From: Marinimicrobium sp. C6131
Lineage (GTDB): Bacteria; Pseudomonadota; Gammaproteobacteria; Pseudomonadales; Cellvibrionaceae
Length of the DNA stretch: 64,000 bases
Direction of reading: 5' to 3'
NCBI RefSeq assembly: GCF_026153455.1
Contig: NZ_CP110629.1
Span: 3,906,001-3,970,000 of the forward strand
In this document: piece after piece, positions 46,105 through 55,603 of the stretch
Numbering within the stretch: position 1 is the stretch's first letter
Layout of the letters: the number at the start of each line of letters is the position of its first letter
Position numbers and translations under genes: made by a program
The notes under the pieces: generated by a model
The model's database searches: none
What the model saw: the letters and a program-made list of their open reading frames with translations, nothing else
Told to the model about the DNA's origin: nothing

Positions 46105-49100
46105 ATGGTAATGATGAAGCGGATTAAAAATGCCTTGCTCCACCCGGTCACCTTATCGCTATTGGGTGTCCTGATTCTGGCGCTTCTGGTCTGGTTTGGC
46201 GGGCCTTTGATCAAGTTTGGCGATGATAACGCGGCGCCTCTGGCCAGCAACACCACCCGACTGTTGGTCATTCTGGTGTTACTGGTGCTATGGGGGCTGA
46301 ATAACCTGCGACTGCAATGGCGTGATCGCCAGCAGAATCAGGCGATGGTGGACGACATTCAGCAGAGCCAGGCCAATGCGTCGGACTATGTCAGTAGCCA
46401 GGCGGCCGAGGATGTCCAACAGATTCAGCAGCGCTTTTTTGAAGCGCTGGCCGTGCTTCGGCGACGTCGATTTCGGGGCCGTGCCAACAAGAGCCGGGCA
46501 CTGTATGAGCTGCCCTGGTACATCATGGTGGGGCCGCCCGGTGCGGGCAAAACCACAGCGCTGGTGAACTCCGGGCTGGAGTTTCCCCTGGCCGAAAAGT
46601 TTGGTGCCGGGGCGCTGCAGGGTGTTGGCGGAACCCGACACTGTGATTGGTGGTTTACCAATGATGCCGTGCTGGTGGACACTGCGGGACGTTACACGAC
46701 CCAGGACAGTCACCGGGTCGTGGACAGTTCGGCCTGGGAAGGATTTCTGGGGCTCCTGAAAAAGCACCGCCGTCGCCGACCGATCAACGGCGTGATTGTC
46801 TCAATCAGCGTGCAGGATTTACTCACCCAGACCGAAGAAGAGCGCGCACGTCATGCCCGCACCATTCGCACCCGCATCGATGAGTTGATGAGCAAGCTGG
46901 AGGTGCGCTTTCCCGTCTATCTCATGTTTACCAAGTCGGATTTGATCGCGGGCTTCAATGAATTTTTCGAAGACCTGGGCAAAGACGAACGCGAACAAGT
47001 GTGGGGCCTCAGCCTGCCACGCGCTGGCTCAATGGAGTCGGCCCCGGATTTTGAGTTTATTGACGCCGAGCTTCGTCAACTGGAGGCTCGACTTTATGAG
47101 CGCCTGATCTGGCGACTTCATCAGGAGCGCGATCCCCAGCGTCGGACGGCCATCGAACATTTCCCGCCCCAATTTGAACAACTCAATCGCCTGGTCAAAG
47201 GGTTTGTCGAGCAGACCTTTGCCCCGAATCGCTATCGTTACCAGCCGTTGTTGCGCGGGGTCTATTACTCAAGCGGCACCCAGGATGGCACGCCGATTGA
47301 TCGCCTGGTCAGTACTGTGTCGGCACAGTTCGGGTTTGGGCGCGAACAGGCCGTACCGGGTGTGAATCGGGGCAAGGGGTTCTTTCTGGGACGGCTCTTT
47401 CAGGATGTGATTTTTCCGGAATCTGAACTGGTGGGCACCAATCCGCGCTACGAACGCTGGCGGCAGTGGGGGCGGCGTTCGGCTTACGCGGCTCTGGCAG
47501 GCAGTGCCGTAGGTCTGGTGATGGTGTGGACCGGCAGTGTCAGTCGCCACGCCTCTGATATGGAGGATGTCCGCACGCACCTGTCCCGGTTCGAGCAGCT
47601 ACAAAGGGAGTCTTATGGCCCGGCAGTCCCCCGAACGCACCTGCCGGCACTGACTGCCCTGGCGCAGGCCAGCTCTGTGTACGATCGGGACGCGCACCCG
47701 GTACTGACCGGCGTCGGCCTCTACGACGGACGCATCGATGAACGCGCCGATCAGGCGTATCAGCGTTATCTGCGCGGCCCATTCACTCAGGCATTGTTGC
47801 GAGAGCTGGAGCAGGGGCTGCTGGACACCGAAGATGATCTGCAGTTGTACAACCGGTTCCGGGTGTACCAGATGTTCGGGGATACCTCGCGTATGGAACC
47901 TTCGCAGGTTGTTGAGTGGTTTACCCACCGGTGGGCCACCACTCTGGAGCGGGAGGCTCAGACCTCATTGCGTCAACATCTGGAGGACTTGCTGACGCTG
48001 GAGCTGACGGATCAGGCGCTGAACCGGCCGCTGGCTCGAACGGTGGCCCAGCGCCTACTGCAGGTCCCGGTCGCCCAGCGAGTCTATAACCGGATTCAGA
48101 GCGAGCCGGAATATCAACGTCCGGTTGACCTTCGGGCTCAATACGGCAATCAGTTGACCGCGGTATTTGAATTACCGGTGAACGCCCGGGATGCGATTCA
48201 GGTGCCCTGGATGTTCACCCGCGAAGGCTACAAGTCCATCGACCTCTCGCCACGATCGCCGGTGCTGCGTGAGCTGGTCAATGACCGCTGGATATTTGAG
48301 AGCCTGGAACAGAGCACCCAGACCATGGCCGAGGACGATCTCGGGGAACTGAGCGAGCGGGTGAACGAACTGTATTTGCGCGACTATATTCGCACCTGGG
48401 TGGGCGTGCAGCAGGCACTTTCCATTGATTCTTTCGCCAGCCTCAATCAGGGCAGCGAGCGGTTGGCGCGTGCGGCGGACCCACTGTACTCGCCCCTCTT
48501 GCGGGTACTGGAGGTCAGCGCCGCGCAGACGCAGTTGACCAACCCCGAGCTCAAGGAAAAGGTGGCCGGAGCGGGCCGTAGTCAGCGGACCAGTATTGCG
48601 GCCGGTTTGATTGCCTCGCAAATGGACTCCACTGAAGTGGATCGGCATTTCAGTGAGCTGCATCGGTTGATGGCGGGTGATGCCGGACAGGCACCCATTC
48701 ATGCGGTGCTTGGGGAGGTGCGCAAGCTGAGTGATTTCGTACAGGACATCCGGATGTCGCCGGACCCCCAACGACGGGCGTTCGAAATTGCCCGCGCGCG
48801 CTTTGCCGATGGTCAGGGCAACCCGGCGAGTCAATTGCGGAGCTATGCGCGCAACCTGCCCCAGCCCCTGGAACAGTGGCTCAACGGCCTGTCACGGGAA
48901 ACCTGGCGGAGTATTCTGGTTGAAGCCCGAGGGCATGTCGTCAACGAGTGGCAGGCCCAGGTGTATCAGCCGTATCAGCGCATGGCGGCGGGCCGTTACC
49001 CGCTGGTGGGCGGCGTGGATGCGGAAATGTCACTGTACGACTTCAGTGAATTCTTCAAACCGGGCGGGCTGCACGAGCGTTTTGTGCAGCAGTATATCGA

Positions 49101-49650
49101 GCCGTTTGTTCAGACCCGGGGCCAGTGGCACAACCGGCAGGTGGATGGTTACGGCCTGGGGCTTTCGGCCAGTGCCTTGGCACAGATCCGTCACGGGCAG
49201 GCGATCACCGAACTGATGTTCCGCTCGGGCGAGTCCTCCCCGCGACTGAGTCTGGAGTTCAAACCGCAAGACCTGACCAAAGACAATGCCCGCTTTGTTC
49301 TTGATATGGGTGACCAGACCCTGTCGTACAGCCACGGGCCCAAGTTCTGGCGTCGGGTTGATTGGTCTGGTGATCAGGCGGAACGCCGGCTGCGTCTGGT
49401 GTTTGAAAAGGTCAACGGGGGCGCCAGTGATCGGGTGTACCAGGGGCCCTGGGCCTGGTTCCGCGCGCTGGACGATGCTCAGGTGCAGAAAACGTCTCGC
49501 TCGGATGTCTTCCACCTGACGTTCTCCAGCGCAGCCCCGGGCGCCGGTGCGGATCGGAATACGATGGTGTATGAGGTGCGCACCCAAAGCGTCGACAATC
49601 TGTTGACCAATAATCCCCTGCGCCGATACCAGTGTCCGGAGGTGCTGTGA
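46105..49650 (+). CDS. tssM: T6SS membrane-complex protein TssM (IcmF family)
   Basis: An 1181-residue inner-membrane protein. Two N-terminal membrane helices (about 14-32 and 50-66) and a third near 460 flank the cytoplasmic GTPase-like domain. Walker A GPPGAGKTT is intact near residue 145, with DTAGRY near 195. The large periplasmic part ends in the ImcF/IcmF-related domain that contacts TssJ. The start ATG at 46105 follows ACAGGGA. The stop overlaps tagF by one base. Confidence 0.97.
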   Translation: MVMMKRIKNALLHPVTLSLLGVLILALLVWFGGPLIKFGDDNAAPLASNTTRLLVILVLLVLWGLNNLRLQWRDRQQNQAMVDDIQQSQANASDYVSSQAAEDVQQIQQRFFEALAVLRRRRFRGRANKSRALYELPWYIMVGPPGAGKTTALVNSGLEFPLAEKFGAGALQGVGGTRHCDWWFTNDAVLVDTAGRYTTQDSHRVVDSSAWEGFLGLLKKHRRRRPINGVIVSISVQDLLTQTEEERARHARTIRTRIDELMSKLEVRFPVYLMFTKSDLIAGFNEFFEDLGKDEREQVWGLSLPRAGSMESAPDFEFIDAELRQLEARLYERLIWRLHQERDPQRRTAIEHFPPQFEQLNRLVKGFVEQTFAPNRYRYQPLLRGVYYSSGTQDGTPIDRLVSTVSAQFGFGREQAVPGVNRGKGFFLGRLFQDVIFPESELVGTNPRYERWRQWGRRSAYAALAGSAVGLVMVWTGSVSRHASDMEDVRTHLSRFEQLQRESYGPAVPRTHLPALTALAQASSVYDRDAHPVLTGVGLYDGRIDERADQAYQRYLRGPFTQALLRELEQGLLDTEDDLQLYNRFRVYQMFGDTSRMEPSQVVEWFTHRWATTLEREAQTSLRQHLEDLLTLELTDQALNRPLARTVAQRLLQVPVAQRVYNRIQSEPEYQRPVDLRAQYGNQLTAVFELPVNARDAIQVPWMFTREGYKSIDLSPRSPVLRELVNDRWIFESLEQSTQTMAEDDLGELSERVNELYLRDYIRTWVGVQQALSIDSFASLNQGSERLARAADPLYSPLLRVLEVSAAQTQLTNPELKEKVAGAGRSQRTSIAAGLIASQMDSTEVDRHFSELHRLMAGDAGQAPIHAVLGEVRKLSDFVQDIRMSPDPQRRAFEIARARFADGQGNPASQLRSYARNLPQPLEQWLNGLSRETWRSILVEARGHVVNEWQAQVYQPYQRMAAGRYPLVGGVDAEMSLYDFSEFFKPGGLHERFVQQYIEPFVQTRGQWHNRQVDGYGLGLSASALAQIRHGQAITELMFRSGESSPRLSLEFKPQDLTKDNARFVLDMGDQTLSYSHGPKFWRRVDWSGDQAERRLRLVFEKVNGGASDRVYQGPWAWFRALDDAQVQKTSRSDVFHLTFSSAAPGAGADRNTMVYEVRTQSVDNLLTNNPLRRYQCPEVL

Positions 49651-50387
49651 TGAGTGCCAATGGCGTTGTTGGTTTTTTTGGAAAGCTGCCAGCCCACGGC
49701 GATTTCATTCACCGCGGGCTGCCATCGCAGTGCGTCAATATCTGGGATGATTGGCTGCAATCGGTGATCGCTGCGACCCAGGAACAGTTGGGCGAGCACT
49801 GGCTGGATGTGTATCTTACCAGCCCCATCTGGCGGTTTGCGTTGTCTCCGGGCGTGTTGGACGGCCAGCTTTGGGCCGGAATTTCGCTGCCCAGCGTGGA
49901 TCGGGTCGGTCGTTACTTTCCGTTCACCATCCTGGGCTCCGCACCGTCCAACATACCGGCCACGGTAGCGTTGACCGTCGCCGATGCCTGGTACGAGTCG
50001 CTGGAGTCTGTTGCCCTGGCCGCGCTCGACGGGCAGATTCAGATCGATTCACTGGCGGCCCGTATTCAGTCCAGTCCCCTGTTGGTCGGTGCGGAGTACA
50101 CCCGACTGCCGTCCGGCTCGGGCGCTGATCGTATCGTCACACTTCATGACGAGCGGACCGGACCTGAGCAGGTCTATCCCTACCTGTTGGATACGGCCCT
50201 GTCGGCAACCATGCCGAGCTACAGCATCTGGTCCACCCGGGGTTCTGATCGGGTCGAGCCCTGTGTCGCCACGGCGCGGGGGTTGCCGGCAGTTGCAGGG
50301 GTGGCCGCCATGTATACGGGGCAGTGGCGGGACTGGCAGTGGGAGCAGCCGTTCGCACCGTGCCCCAGGGAGCTCACGGATGCTTGA
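49650..50387 (+). CDS. tagF: T6SS accessory regulator TagF
   Basis: A 245-residue TagF-family protein (GFFGKLPAHGDFIHRGLP at the N-terminus, GRYFPFTIL near residue 90). In Pseudomonas, TagF represses T6SS firing after translation and can be overcome by the PpkA/PppA/FHA pathway. The ATG overlaps the tssM stop (TGATG), and GGAGG lies upstream. Confidence 0.94.
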   Translation: MSANGVVGFFGKLPAHGDFIHRGLPSQCVNIWDDWLQSVIAATQEQLGEHWLDVYLTSPIWRFALSPGVLDGQLWAGISLPSVDRVGRYFPFTILGSAPSNIPATVALTVADAWYESLESVALAALDGQIQIDSLAARIQSSPLLVGAEYTRLPSGSGADRIVTLHDERTGPEQVYPYLLDTALSATMPSYSIWSTRGSDRVEPCVATARGLPAVAGVAAMYTGQWRDWQWEQPFAPCPRELTDA

Positions 50388-51198
50388 TACCGAGACCCGG
50401 CCGCAACCGGTTGATACCACGTATCGGCGCCCCATTCACTGGCGCTGCCAGCATGCGACTCATGCCGGCGCGGTGCGCAAGCTCAATGAAGACGCGGTGT
50501 TTACGTGCGCTGATCAAAACCACTGGGCCGTGGCGGATGGCATGGGTGGTCACGAAGTGGGCGACCTGGCCAGTCGGGAAATCGTCCAGGGACTGGCCCA
50601 ACTGCGTTTGCCCGAGGCGTTGGCTGAGTCGGTGGACCGGGTCGAAGACTGTCTGCAGGGGGTGAATCAGGGGTTGCAGAACTATGCCCGAATGGAACTC
50701 GACGGCGCCACGATCGGGAGCACACTGGTGCACCTGATGATCCGCGGTCGTATCGGGGTGGTGCTCTGGGCGGGGGACTCCCGTTTGTACCGTTTTCGCA
50801 ACGGTGCACTCACGCAATTGAGCCGGGATCATAGCCAGGTAGAAGACATGGTGGCCATGGGCCTGATCAATCGCGAGCAGGCCCGCGTGCATGAGTGTAG
50901 CAACGTGATTACTCGCGCGGTCGGCGTGGAAGAGCATCTGCAACTGGATATGCGCCTGTTTGATGTGCAACTCGGTGACCTGTTTCTGCTGTGCAGCGAC
51001 GGGCTCCACGGCGTGATTGAAACCGAGACCATCGCCGGAATTCTGGCCGATCGCGATCCGGGCATCTGTGCCCAGGCGTTGATTGATGTCGCCTTGCGTG
51101 CAGGAGCGCCGGATAACGTCTCAGTCGTGGTGATCAAAGGCGAGCCCGGCAAGGTGGGCAGTTCCAGCGGACGGCAATGCGCTCAACGGGATAATTGA
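50380..51198 (+). CDS. pppA: T6SS PP2C-type protein phosphatase PppA
   Basis: A 272-residue protein starting at 50380, eight bases inside tagF. Metal-binding PP2C motifs are present: NEDAVF, ADGMGGHEVG, GSTLV, AGDSRLY, CSDGLHG and APDNVSVV. It should remove the phosphates added by PpkA, resetting the FHA switch. Open frame upstream of 50380 belongs to tagF read in another frame. Confidence 0.95.
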   Translation: MLDTETRPQPVDTTYRRPIHWRCQHATHAGAVRKLNEDAVFTCADQNHWAVADGMGGHEVGDLASREIVQGLAQLRLPEALAESVDRVEDCLQGVNQGLQNYARMELDGATIGSTLVHLMIRGRIGVVLWAGDSRLYRFRNGALTQLSRDHSQVEDMVAMGLINREQARVHECSNVITRAVGVEEHLQLDMRLFDVQLGDLFLLCSDGLHGVIETETIAGILADRDPGICAQALIDVALRAGAPDNVSVVVIKGEPGKVGSSSGRQCAQRDN

Positions 51199-51218
51199 GT
51201 CAGGAAGATGGGAAGGAC

Positions 51219-53747
51219 ATGACTGAAACCAGGGAACCTAGAACGCGGATCGCGCCGTGCGAAAACGTCACACCCGATACGACCGTGTATACCCCACGGA
51301 ACCGATCGGTGGAGAGTACTGCTACGGGCGATAAAACACGCTATCAGGCGCCGCCGCGTCGGCGTGGCTCGGATGCCACACTGGTTGATCCGAATCCGCC
51401 TACCGTCGTGGCCAGGCCCGCGAAATCGAAGGCGGTCGCTTCCCCGAAACGTCCCTCGGGTCATCATGGCCTACTGAAACGTCGGTTTTTGCTGGAGGAC
51501 ATTCTGGGTGCCGGTGGCATGGGGGTAGTCTACAAAGCCAAGGACCGGCTGAAAATCGAGGCCCAGGATCGTGACCCCTATGTCGCGATCAAGGTGTTGA
51601 GCGACGAGTTCAAGGCCCACCCGGAAGCGTTCATCGCCTTGCAGAGAGAGTCGCGTAAAACTCAGCGTATCGCGCATCCGAACATCGTTAATGTGCACGA
51701 TTTCGACCGGGATGGCGACACGGTTTTCATGACCATGGAGTTTCTCGATGGCAAGCCGTTGGACAAGTTGCTATCCCAGTATCGTTCCACCGGATTGCCC
51801 CGAGAAGACTGTCTGAAAATTCTTGAAGGCGTGTGTTCCGCATTGATCTATGCCCATGCGGAAAACATCATTCACTCGGACCTGAAACCGGGCAACATCT
51901 TTGTAACCCACCGGGGCATTCCCAAGGTGTTTGACTTTGGTATTGCCCGTGCGGTGGCCAAGGCCGAACGGTCTGACGATGCGGAAGAGGATAAAACGAT
52001 TTTTGATGCGGGAAACCTCGGCGCTCTGACGCCCGCCTACGCGAGCCTGGAGATGCTTGAGGGCGCCCCACCCGATGCGCGTGATGACCTTTATGCCCTC
52101 GGGTGCATCGCCTATGAGCTCTTTGCCGGTGAGCACCCGTTCAACCGGGTGCATGCCGACGAGGCGGCCCGTCAGAAACTCAAACCGAAACGTCTTGTGG
52201 GCATTCCCAAAAGCCAGTGGCGAGCGATTGAACACTGTCTGGCTTTTCGCCGAGAGGATCGGGTGGCCTCGGTTCAGGCGTTCTGGGATGCCTTCGTGCA
52301 TCGGAAAGTGGCGATCGCCAAATACGCGATCGGAGCGCTGATTGTGGTGACGTCAATGGCGACCGCCGCATATCAATATCGGGATCAGTGGATTCCACAG
52401 TTCTCCGAGCAGGATGTGCGGTTGGAAATTGAGCAGCGACTCCGGCTGGAAATGAAGCAGAACGAATTGACCGAACTGTTGGCAACAATGACCTTTTCGG
52501 CCGAATGGGAACGTCAGCTCTGGCAGAGCTATACCGATTTGCAGCAACTGCTGGGGAAGAATGATCAGTGGCTGGAAGGTCAGCGTGCGTCCATTTACAG
52601 GGCGTATCTCGAAAAAATTGATAAAGAAATTGAAGCCGGCGCTCTGGAGCAGGCCCGTGCCCGGCTGACCAATGCCCGACGCTACAGCGATGACGAAGCG
52701 GCGCTCGACCGTCTGTCTGCACAGATAGGCAGCGCCCTCAAGCGGGCGAGGCTTGAAGCAGAACAACAGGCCGAGGCACGCCGAGCGGCGCAGGCTCTGG
52801 CGCAGGAACAGGCACGCAAGCAGGCGGTTCAGGAAAAAGTCAATCGCGAGTTCGATAATGCACTGGCCAACGTTGATCGGCAACTCGCCTGCCGACAGCA
52901 GCTGCATATGGATGACTTGGCCATTGCCATCAACAAGTTGCGAGAGTTGGACCCGGGCCGATATCAGCGTGAGGAAAGCCGGGTGATCGGAGCGTTGGCA
53001 TCCTGCATCGAAACCATTGGCGCTCGCTTCCCCGACCGGGCCCAGACGTTCAAGCAGCATGCCATGCAGATTTTTCCGCGCAGTGCCGCCATTGCCGGCA
53101 TCGCCATAGAACCCAAAGACCCCTGTGATGCCTCTCTGGCCGGAATGGGTAGCCGAGGCCCACGTGCGGGCTGTCGGGATACCTTGCCGGGCGCGGGTCT
53201 CGGTCCGGACATGGTGGTGGTTCCCGGGTTTGCGGGCCGACCGGCTTACGCCATCGGTCGTGAGGAGGTGACCGTTGGGGATTTCAATCGCTTCTGTCGC
53301 GCATCAGGGTGTGAGTTACGGGAGGAGCAATCCCGGGACAGACCCGTCACCGACATCCCTATTGAGCAGGCGCGGACTTACGCCCGTTGGCTGTCCGAGC
53401 AGACCGGCTACCGTTACCGGCTGCCGACCTACGAGGAGTGGCGTCATGCCGCCCGAGCGGACGGCGCCGAGCCGGACCCGAACCGCAACTGTCTGTTCTC
53501 CTCCAGGGGTATTCAACGTGGCGGCTCCTTGGTCAAAGCCAGCGTGGGCGGGCAGAACCGCTGGGGCCTGGTGAATCATCTGGGCAATGCTCAGGAATGG
53601 GTGCTCAGCGGGGGAGCGCTCTCGGTTGCCGGGGGGCACTACGATACGCCGATGGAAGAATGTCAGGTGAGCTGGCAGAAAGCACACGATGGCCGCCCGG
53701 ACACCTATACCGGTCTGCGCTTGGTCAGACAGCTTAAAAACCGCTAA
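51219..53747 (+). CDS. ppkA: T6SS Ser/Thr kinase PpkA fused to a periplasmic FGE-sulfatase-like domain
   Basis: An 842-residue protein; GGAAGG supports the ATG at 51219. The cytoplasmic kinase domain (about 87-355) has the Gly loop LGAGGMG, VAIKVL, DFG and the catalytic loop IIHSDLKPGN. The residue before the catalytic Asp is Ser, not Arg, so it is a non-RD kinase that may not need activation-loop phosphorylation. One membrane helix (about 367-385) leads to a periplasmic coiled coil (about 395-580) and a C-terminal FGE-sulfatase/SUMF1-like domain (about 670-842: YAIGREEVTVGDFNRFCR, RLPTYEEWRHAARADG, YTGLRLVRQ). The layout suggests that an envelope cue sensed outside switches the kinase inside. 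Separate FGE-like Tag proteins exist in other T6SS. Confidence 0.93.
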   Translation: MTETREPRTRIAPCENVTPDTTVYTPRNRSVESTATGDKTRYQAPPRRRGSDATLVDPNPPTVVARPAKSKAVASPKRPSGHHGLLKRRFLLEDILGAGGMGVVYKAKDRLKIEAQDRDPYVAIKVLSDEFKAHPEAFIALQRESRKTQRIAHPNIVNVHDFDRDGDTVFMTMEFLDGKPLDKLLSQYRSTGLPREDCLKILEGVCSALIYAHAENIIHSDLKPGNIFVTHRGIPKVFDFGIARAVAKAERSDDAEEDKTIFDAGNLGALTPAYASLEMLEGAPPDARDDLYALGCIAYELFAGEHPFNRVHADEAARQKLKPKRLVGIPKSQWRAIEHCLAFRREDRVASVQAFWDAFVHRKVAIAKYAIGALIVVTSMATAAYQYRDQWIPQFSEQDVRLEIEQRLRLEMKQNELTELLATMTFSAEWERQLWQSYTDLQQLLGKNDQWLEGQRASIYRAYLEKIDKEIEAGALEQARARLTNARRYSDDEAALDRLSAQIGSALKRARLEAEQQAEARRAAQALAQEQARKQAVQEKVNREFDNALANVDRQLACRQQLHMDDLAIAINKLRELDPGRYQREESRVIGALASCIETIGARFPDRAQTFKQHAMQIFPRSAAIAGIAIEPKDPCDASLAGMGSRGPRAGCRDTLPGAGLGPDMVVVPGFAGRPAYAIGREEVTVGDFNRFCRASGCELREEQSRDRPVTDIPIEQARTYARWLSEQTGYRYRLPTYEEWRHAARADGAEPDPNRNCLFSSRGIQRGGSLVKASVGGQNRWGLVNHLGNAQEWVLSGGALSVAGGHYDTPMEECQVSWQKAHDGRPDTYTGLRLVRQLKNR

Positions 53748-53761
53748 GAGAGTCGCGCGAC

Positions 53762-53956
53762 ATGACCATGGATGTGACAACTCTGATACAGAAACTGCAC
53801 CAGTTGGTAGACGATTACAACCAACGAACGGTGTCGTTGGCCGAGTATCGGCTGAAGCGCCGACGCCTGTTGCTGACCATCGACTCAAAGGTCAACGGTC
53901 TGACGGCATCAGGCGGTGCGACCGACGATCTTGTAACTCAACGGAAACATCATTAA
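53762..53956 (+). CDS. Small helical protein between ppkA and the ExbB-like gene
   Basis: A 64-residue protein, mostly helical and charged (IQKLHQLVDDYNQRTVSLAE, then YRLKRRRLLLTID), with no signal or membrane segment. It lies 14 bases after ppkA and 15 bases before the ExbB-like gene, in the same direction and without gaps that would suggest non-coding DNA. The ribosome-binding site is weak. No family is recognised; a cytoplasmic adaptor is possible. Confidence 0.6.
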   Translation: MTMDVTTLIQKLHQLVDDYNQRTVSLAEYRLKRRRLLLTIDSKVNGLTASGGATDDLVTQRKHH

Positions 53957-53971
53957 CCACAGAGGCTTGTT

Positions 53972-54589
53972 ATGGAATTTGTCCGTTTTTTCCAAGTGGG
54001 TGGCCCGTTCATGTGGGCGATCCTGTTCATCATGGCGGCTGGGCTGGCAATCACCCTGGACCGTTACTTTTACCTGGCGAAAACCCAGAAGTCGGTCAAT
54101 CGGGTCTGGCTCAAGTTGGCGCCCATGCTCAAGGCCCAGGATTATGAGCGGGCCTCACAGTCGCTGACTGACTTGAAAGACCCGCTGGGGCGCATTCTGA
54201 GTTACGGCTTTTCCCGTTTTAAAGGAAACACCAGGCGCGAGACGGTCGAATCCGCGATGGAGGAGGGCGTAATGGAGGTGCTTCCGGAGGTTGAACAGCG
54301 TACCCATTACCTGGCAACGCTGGCCAATGTGGCCACGCTGTTGGGACTGCTGGGCACCATCATCGGCCTGATTCAGGCATTTACCGCCGTCGCCGAGGCG
54401 AATCCGGCGGACAAGGCAGAGATGCTGTCTGCCAGTATCTCGGTGGCAATGAATACCACGGCCTTTGGGCTCTGCGCCGCCATTCCGTTGTTGCTATTGC
54501 ATTCCTTTCTTTCCACCAAAGCGGCGCGAGTGGTCGACAGTATTGAAACCGCCTCCGTCAAATGTCTGAACTTGATGATCAGGGAGTAA
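53972..54589 (+). CDS. MotA/TolQ/ExbB-family proton channel subunit in the T6SS operon
   Basis: A 205-residue protein with three membrane helices: GPFMWAILFIMAAGLAITL (about 11-29), LATLANVATLLGLLGTIIG (about 113-131) and SVAMNTTAFGLCAAIPLLLL (about 152-171). LLGTIIGLIQAF is the family motif lining the ion path. These proteins form pentamers around an ExbD-type dimer and use the proton gradient to move a periplasmic partner. Gene order with two exbD-like genes and a tonB-like gene directly after it completes a motor module. A T6SS is not expected to contain one. Confidence 0.9.
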   Translation: MEFVRFFQVGGPFMWAILFIMAAGLAITLDRYFYLAKTQKSVNRVWLKLAPMLKAQDYERASQSLTDLKDPLGRILSYGFSRFKGNTRRETVESAMEEGVMEVLPEVEQRTHYLATLANVATLLGLLGTIIGLIQAFTAVAEANPADKAEMLSASISVAMNTTAFGLCAAIPLLLLHSFLSTKAARVVDSIETASVKCLNLMIRE

Positions 54590-54593
54590 GGGC

Positions 54594-55103
54594 ATGCGCT
54601 TTCGTCGCAAACGTCAGGTTCAGGAGGCGGCTGAGCTGAACATCACAGCGTTCATGAATCTGATGGTCATACTGGTCCCGTTCCTGTTGATTACGGCGGT
54701 TTTCTCCCGGATGACCGTTCTGGAGTTGAATCTCCCCGGGTCGCAGTCGGAGCAGGAACTCTCAGAACAGCCGTTGGATCTGCAGCTTCAGTTGGTGGTG
54801 TCGGACGACTACCTGGCACTGAGGGATGCCAACGTAGGGCTGATTACGCGTCTGGAACGAACGGATGATGACGTTCAGTGGCGCCAGCTTCGAGAGGCAC
54901 TGATTGAAATCAAGCAGCGCTTTCCCGAAGAAACAGCGATCGCTTTGCAGTTGGCGCCAGGCGTTTCCTATAACACTCTGATACAGGTGATGGATCGGGT
55001 CGGAAGCACGCAGCAGGTACAACTTGGTACGCTCGAGCGAGTAGAGTTGTTTCCGGATATATCGCTGGGTGATGCGCCGACTGACACGGAGGGACCGGCA
55101 TGA
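54594..55103 (+). CDS. ExbD/TolR-like protein 1, with Asn in place of the proton-carrying Asp
   Basis: A 169-residue protein with one membrane helix (about 16-38) and a periplasmic domain. The helix aligns with that of the next gene without gaps: LNITAFMNLMVILVPFLL here and LNLVSLMDIFTILVFFLL there. The family's membrane Asp, essential for proton flow in ExbD, TolR and MotB, is Asn22 here. The protein may act as a structural half of a heterodimer. It begins four bases after the ExbB-like gene and overlaps the second ExbD-like gene by four. Confidence 0.88.
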   Translation: MRFRRKRQVQEAAELNITAFMNLMVILVPFLLITAVFSRMTVLELNLPGSQSEQELSEQPLDLQLQLVVSDDYLALRDANVGLITRLERTDDDVQWRQLREALIEIKQRFPEETAIALQLAPGVSYNTLIQVMDRVGSTQQVQLGTLERVELFPDISLGDAPTDTEGPA

Positions 55104-55603
55104 AATCCCTGAGTCGACGGGCCCGCCGTATTCAGCGCAACCAGAAGTTGCGCAAGTCGCCGGGGCTGAACCTGGTGTCTCTGATGGACATCTTTACCAT
55201 CCTGGTGTTCTTTTTGCTCGTCAATGCGTCCAGTGACAGTGAATTGCCCAGTCAGAAAGTGATGAAGCTTCCGGACTCCACCGCCGAGCAGCCGCCAGAG
55301 GAAACCCTGCGGGTATTGATATCACGAAAGGCCATACTCGTGCACGGGAAGTCGGTGACGACACTGGCGGAGGTGATCGAAGCGGGCAATGGTGTCATCG
55401 ACCCGCTGCGGGAGGAGTTGGCCTACAGACTGTCGCTGTCCGCCAGTGGTGAAAACGACACCCTGACCGTGTTGGCCGATCAGTCTGTCCCCTACGACAT
55501 CATCAGAAGAGTGGTAGAAACCAGTCGAGCTCTGGAGTTTCGCCAGGTCGCGTTCGCCGCCAGTCAAGTCTCCGGCACTGCGGAGGAGGCGAGTCAGTTG
55601 TGA
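55100..55603 (+). CDS. ExbD/TolR-like protein 2, with the conserved Asp
   Basis: A 167-residue protein: a basic N-terminus, one membrane helix (about 23-42) with the conserved Asp30 in LMDIFTIL, and a periplasmic domain of ExbD/TolR type (about 70-155). It overlaps both neighbours by four bases. With the Asn-bearing partner it could form an asymmetric dimer carrying only one proton-accepting residue. The short periplasmic domain might also bind peptidoglycan as TolR does; that is inference. Confidence 0.9.
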   Translation: MKSLSRRARRIQRNQKLRKSPGLNLVSLMDIFTILVFFLLVNASSDSELPSQKVMKLPDSTAEQPPEETLRVLISRKAILVHGKSVTTLAEVIEAGNGVIDPLREELAYRLSLSASGENDTLTVLADQSVPYDIIRRVVETSRALEFRQVAFAASQVSGTAEEASQL

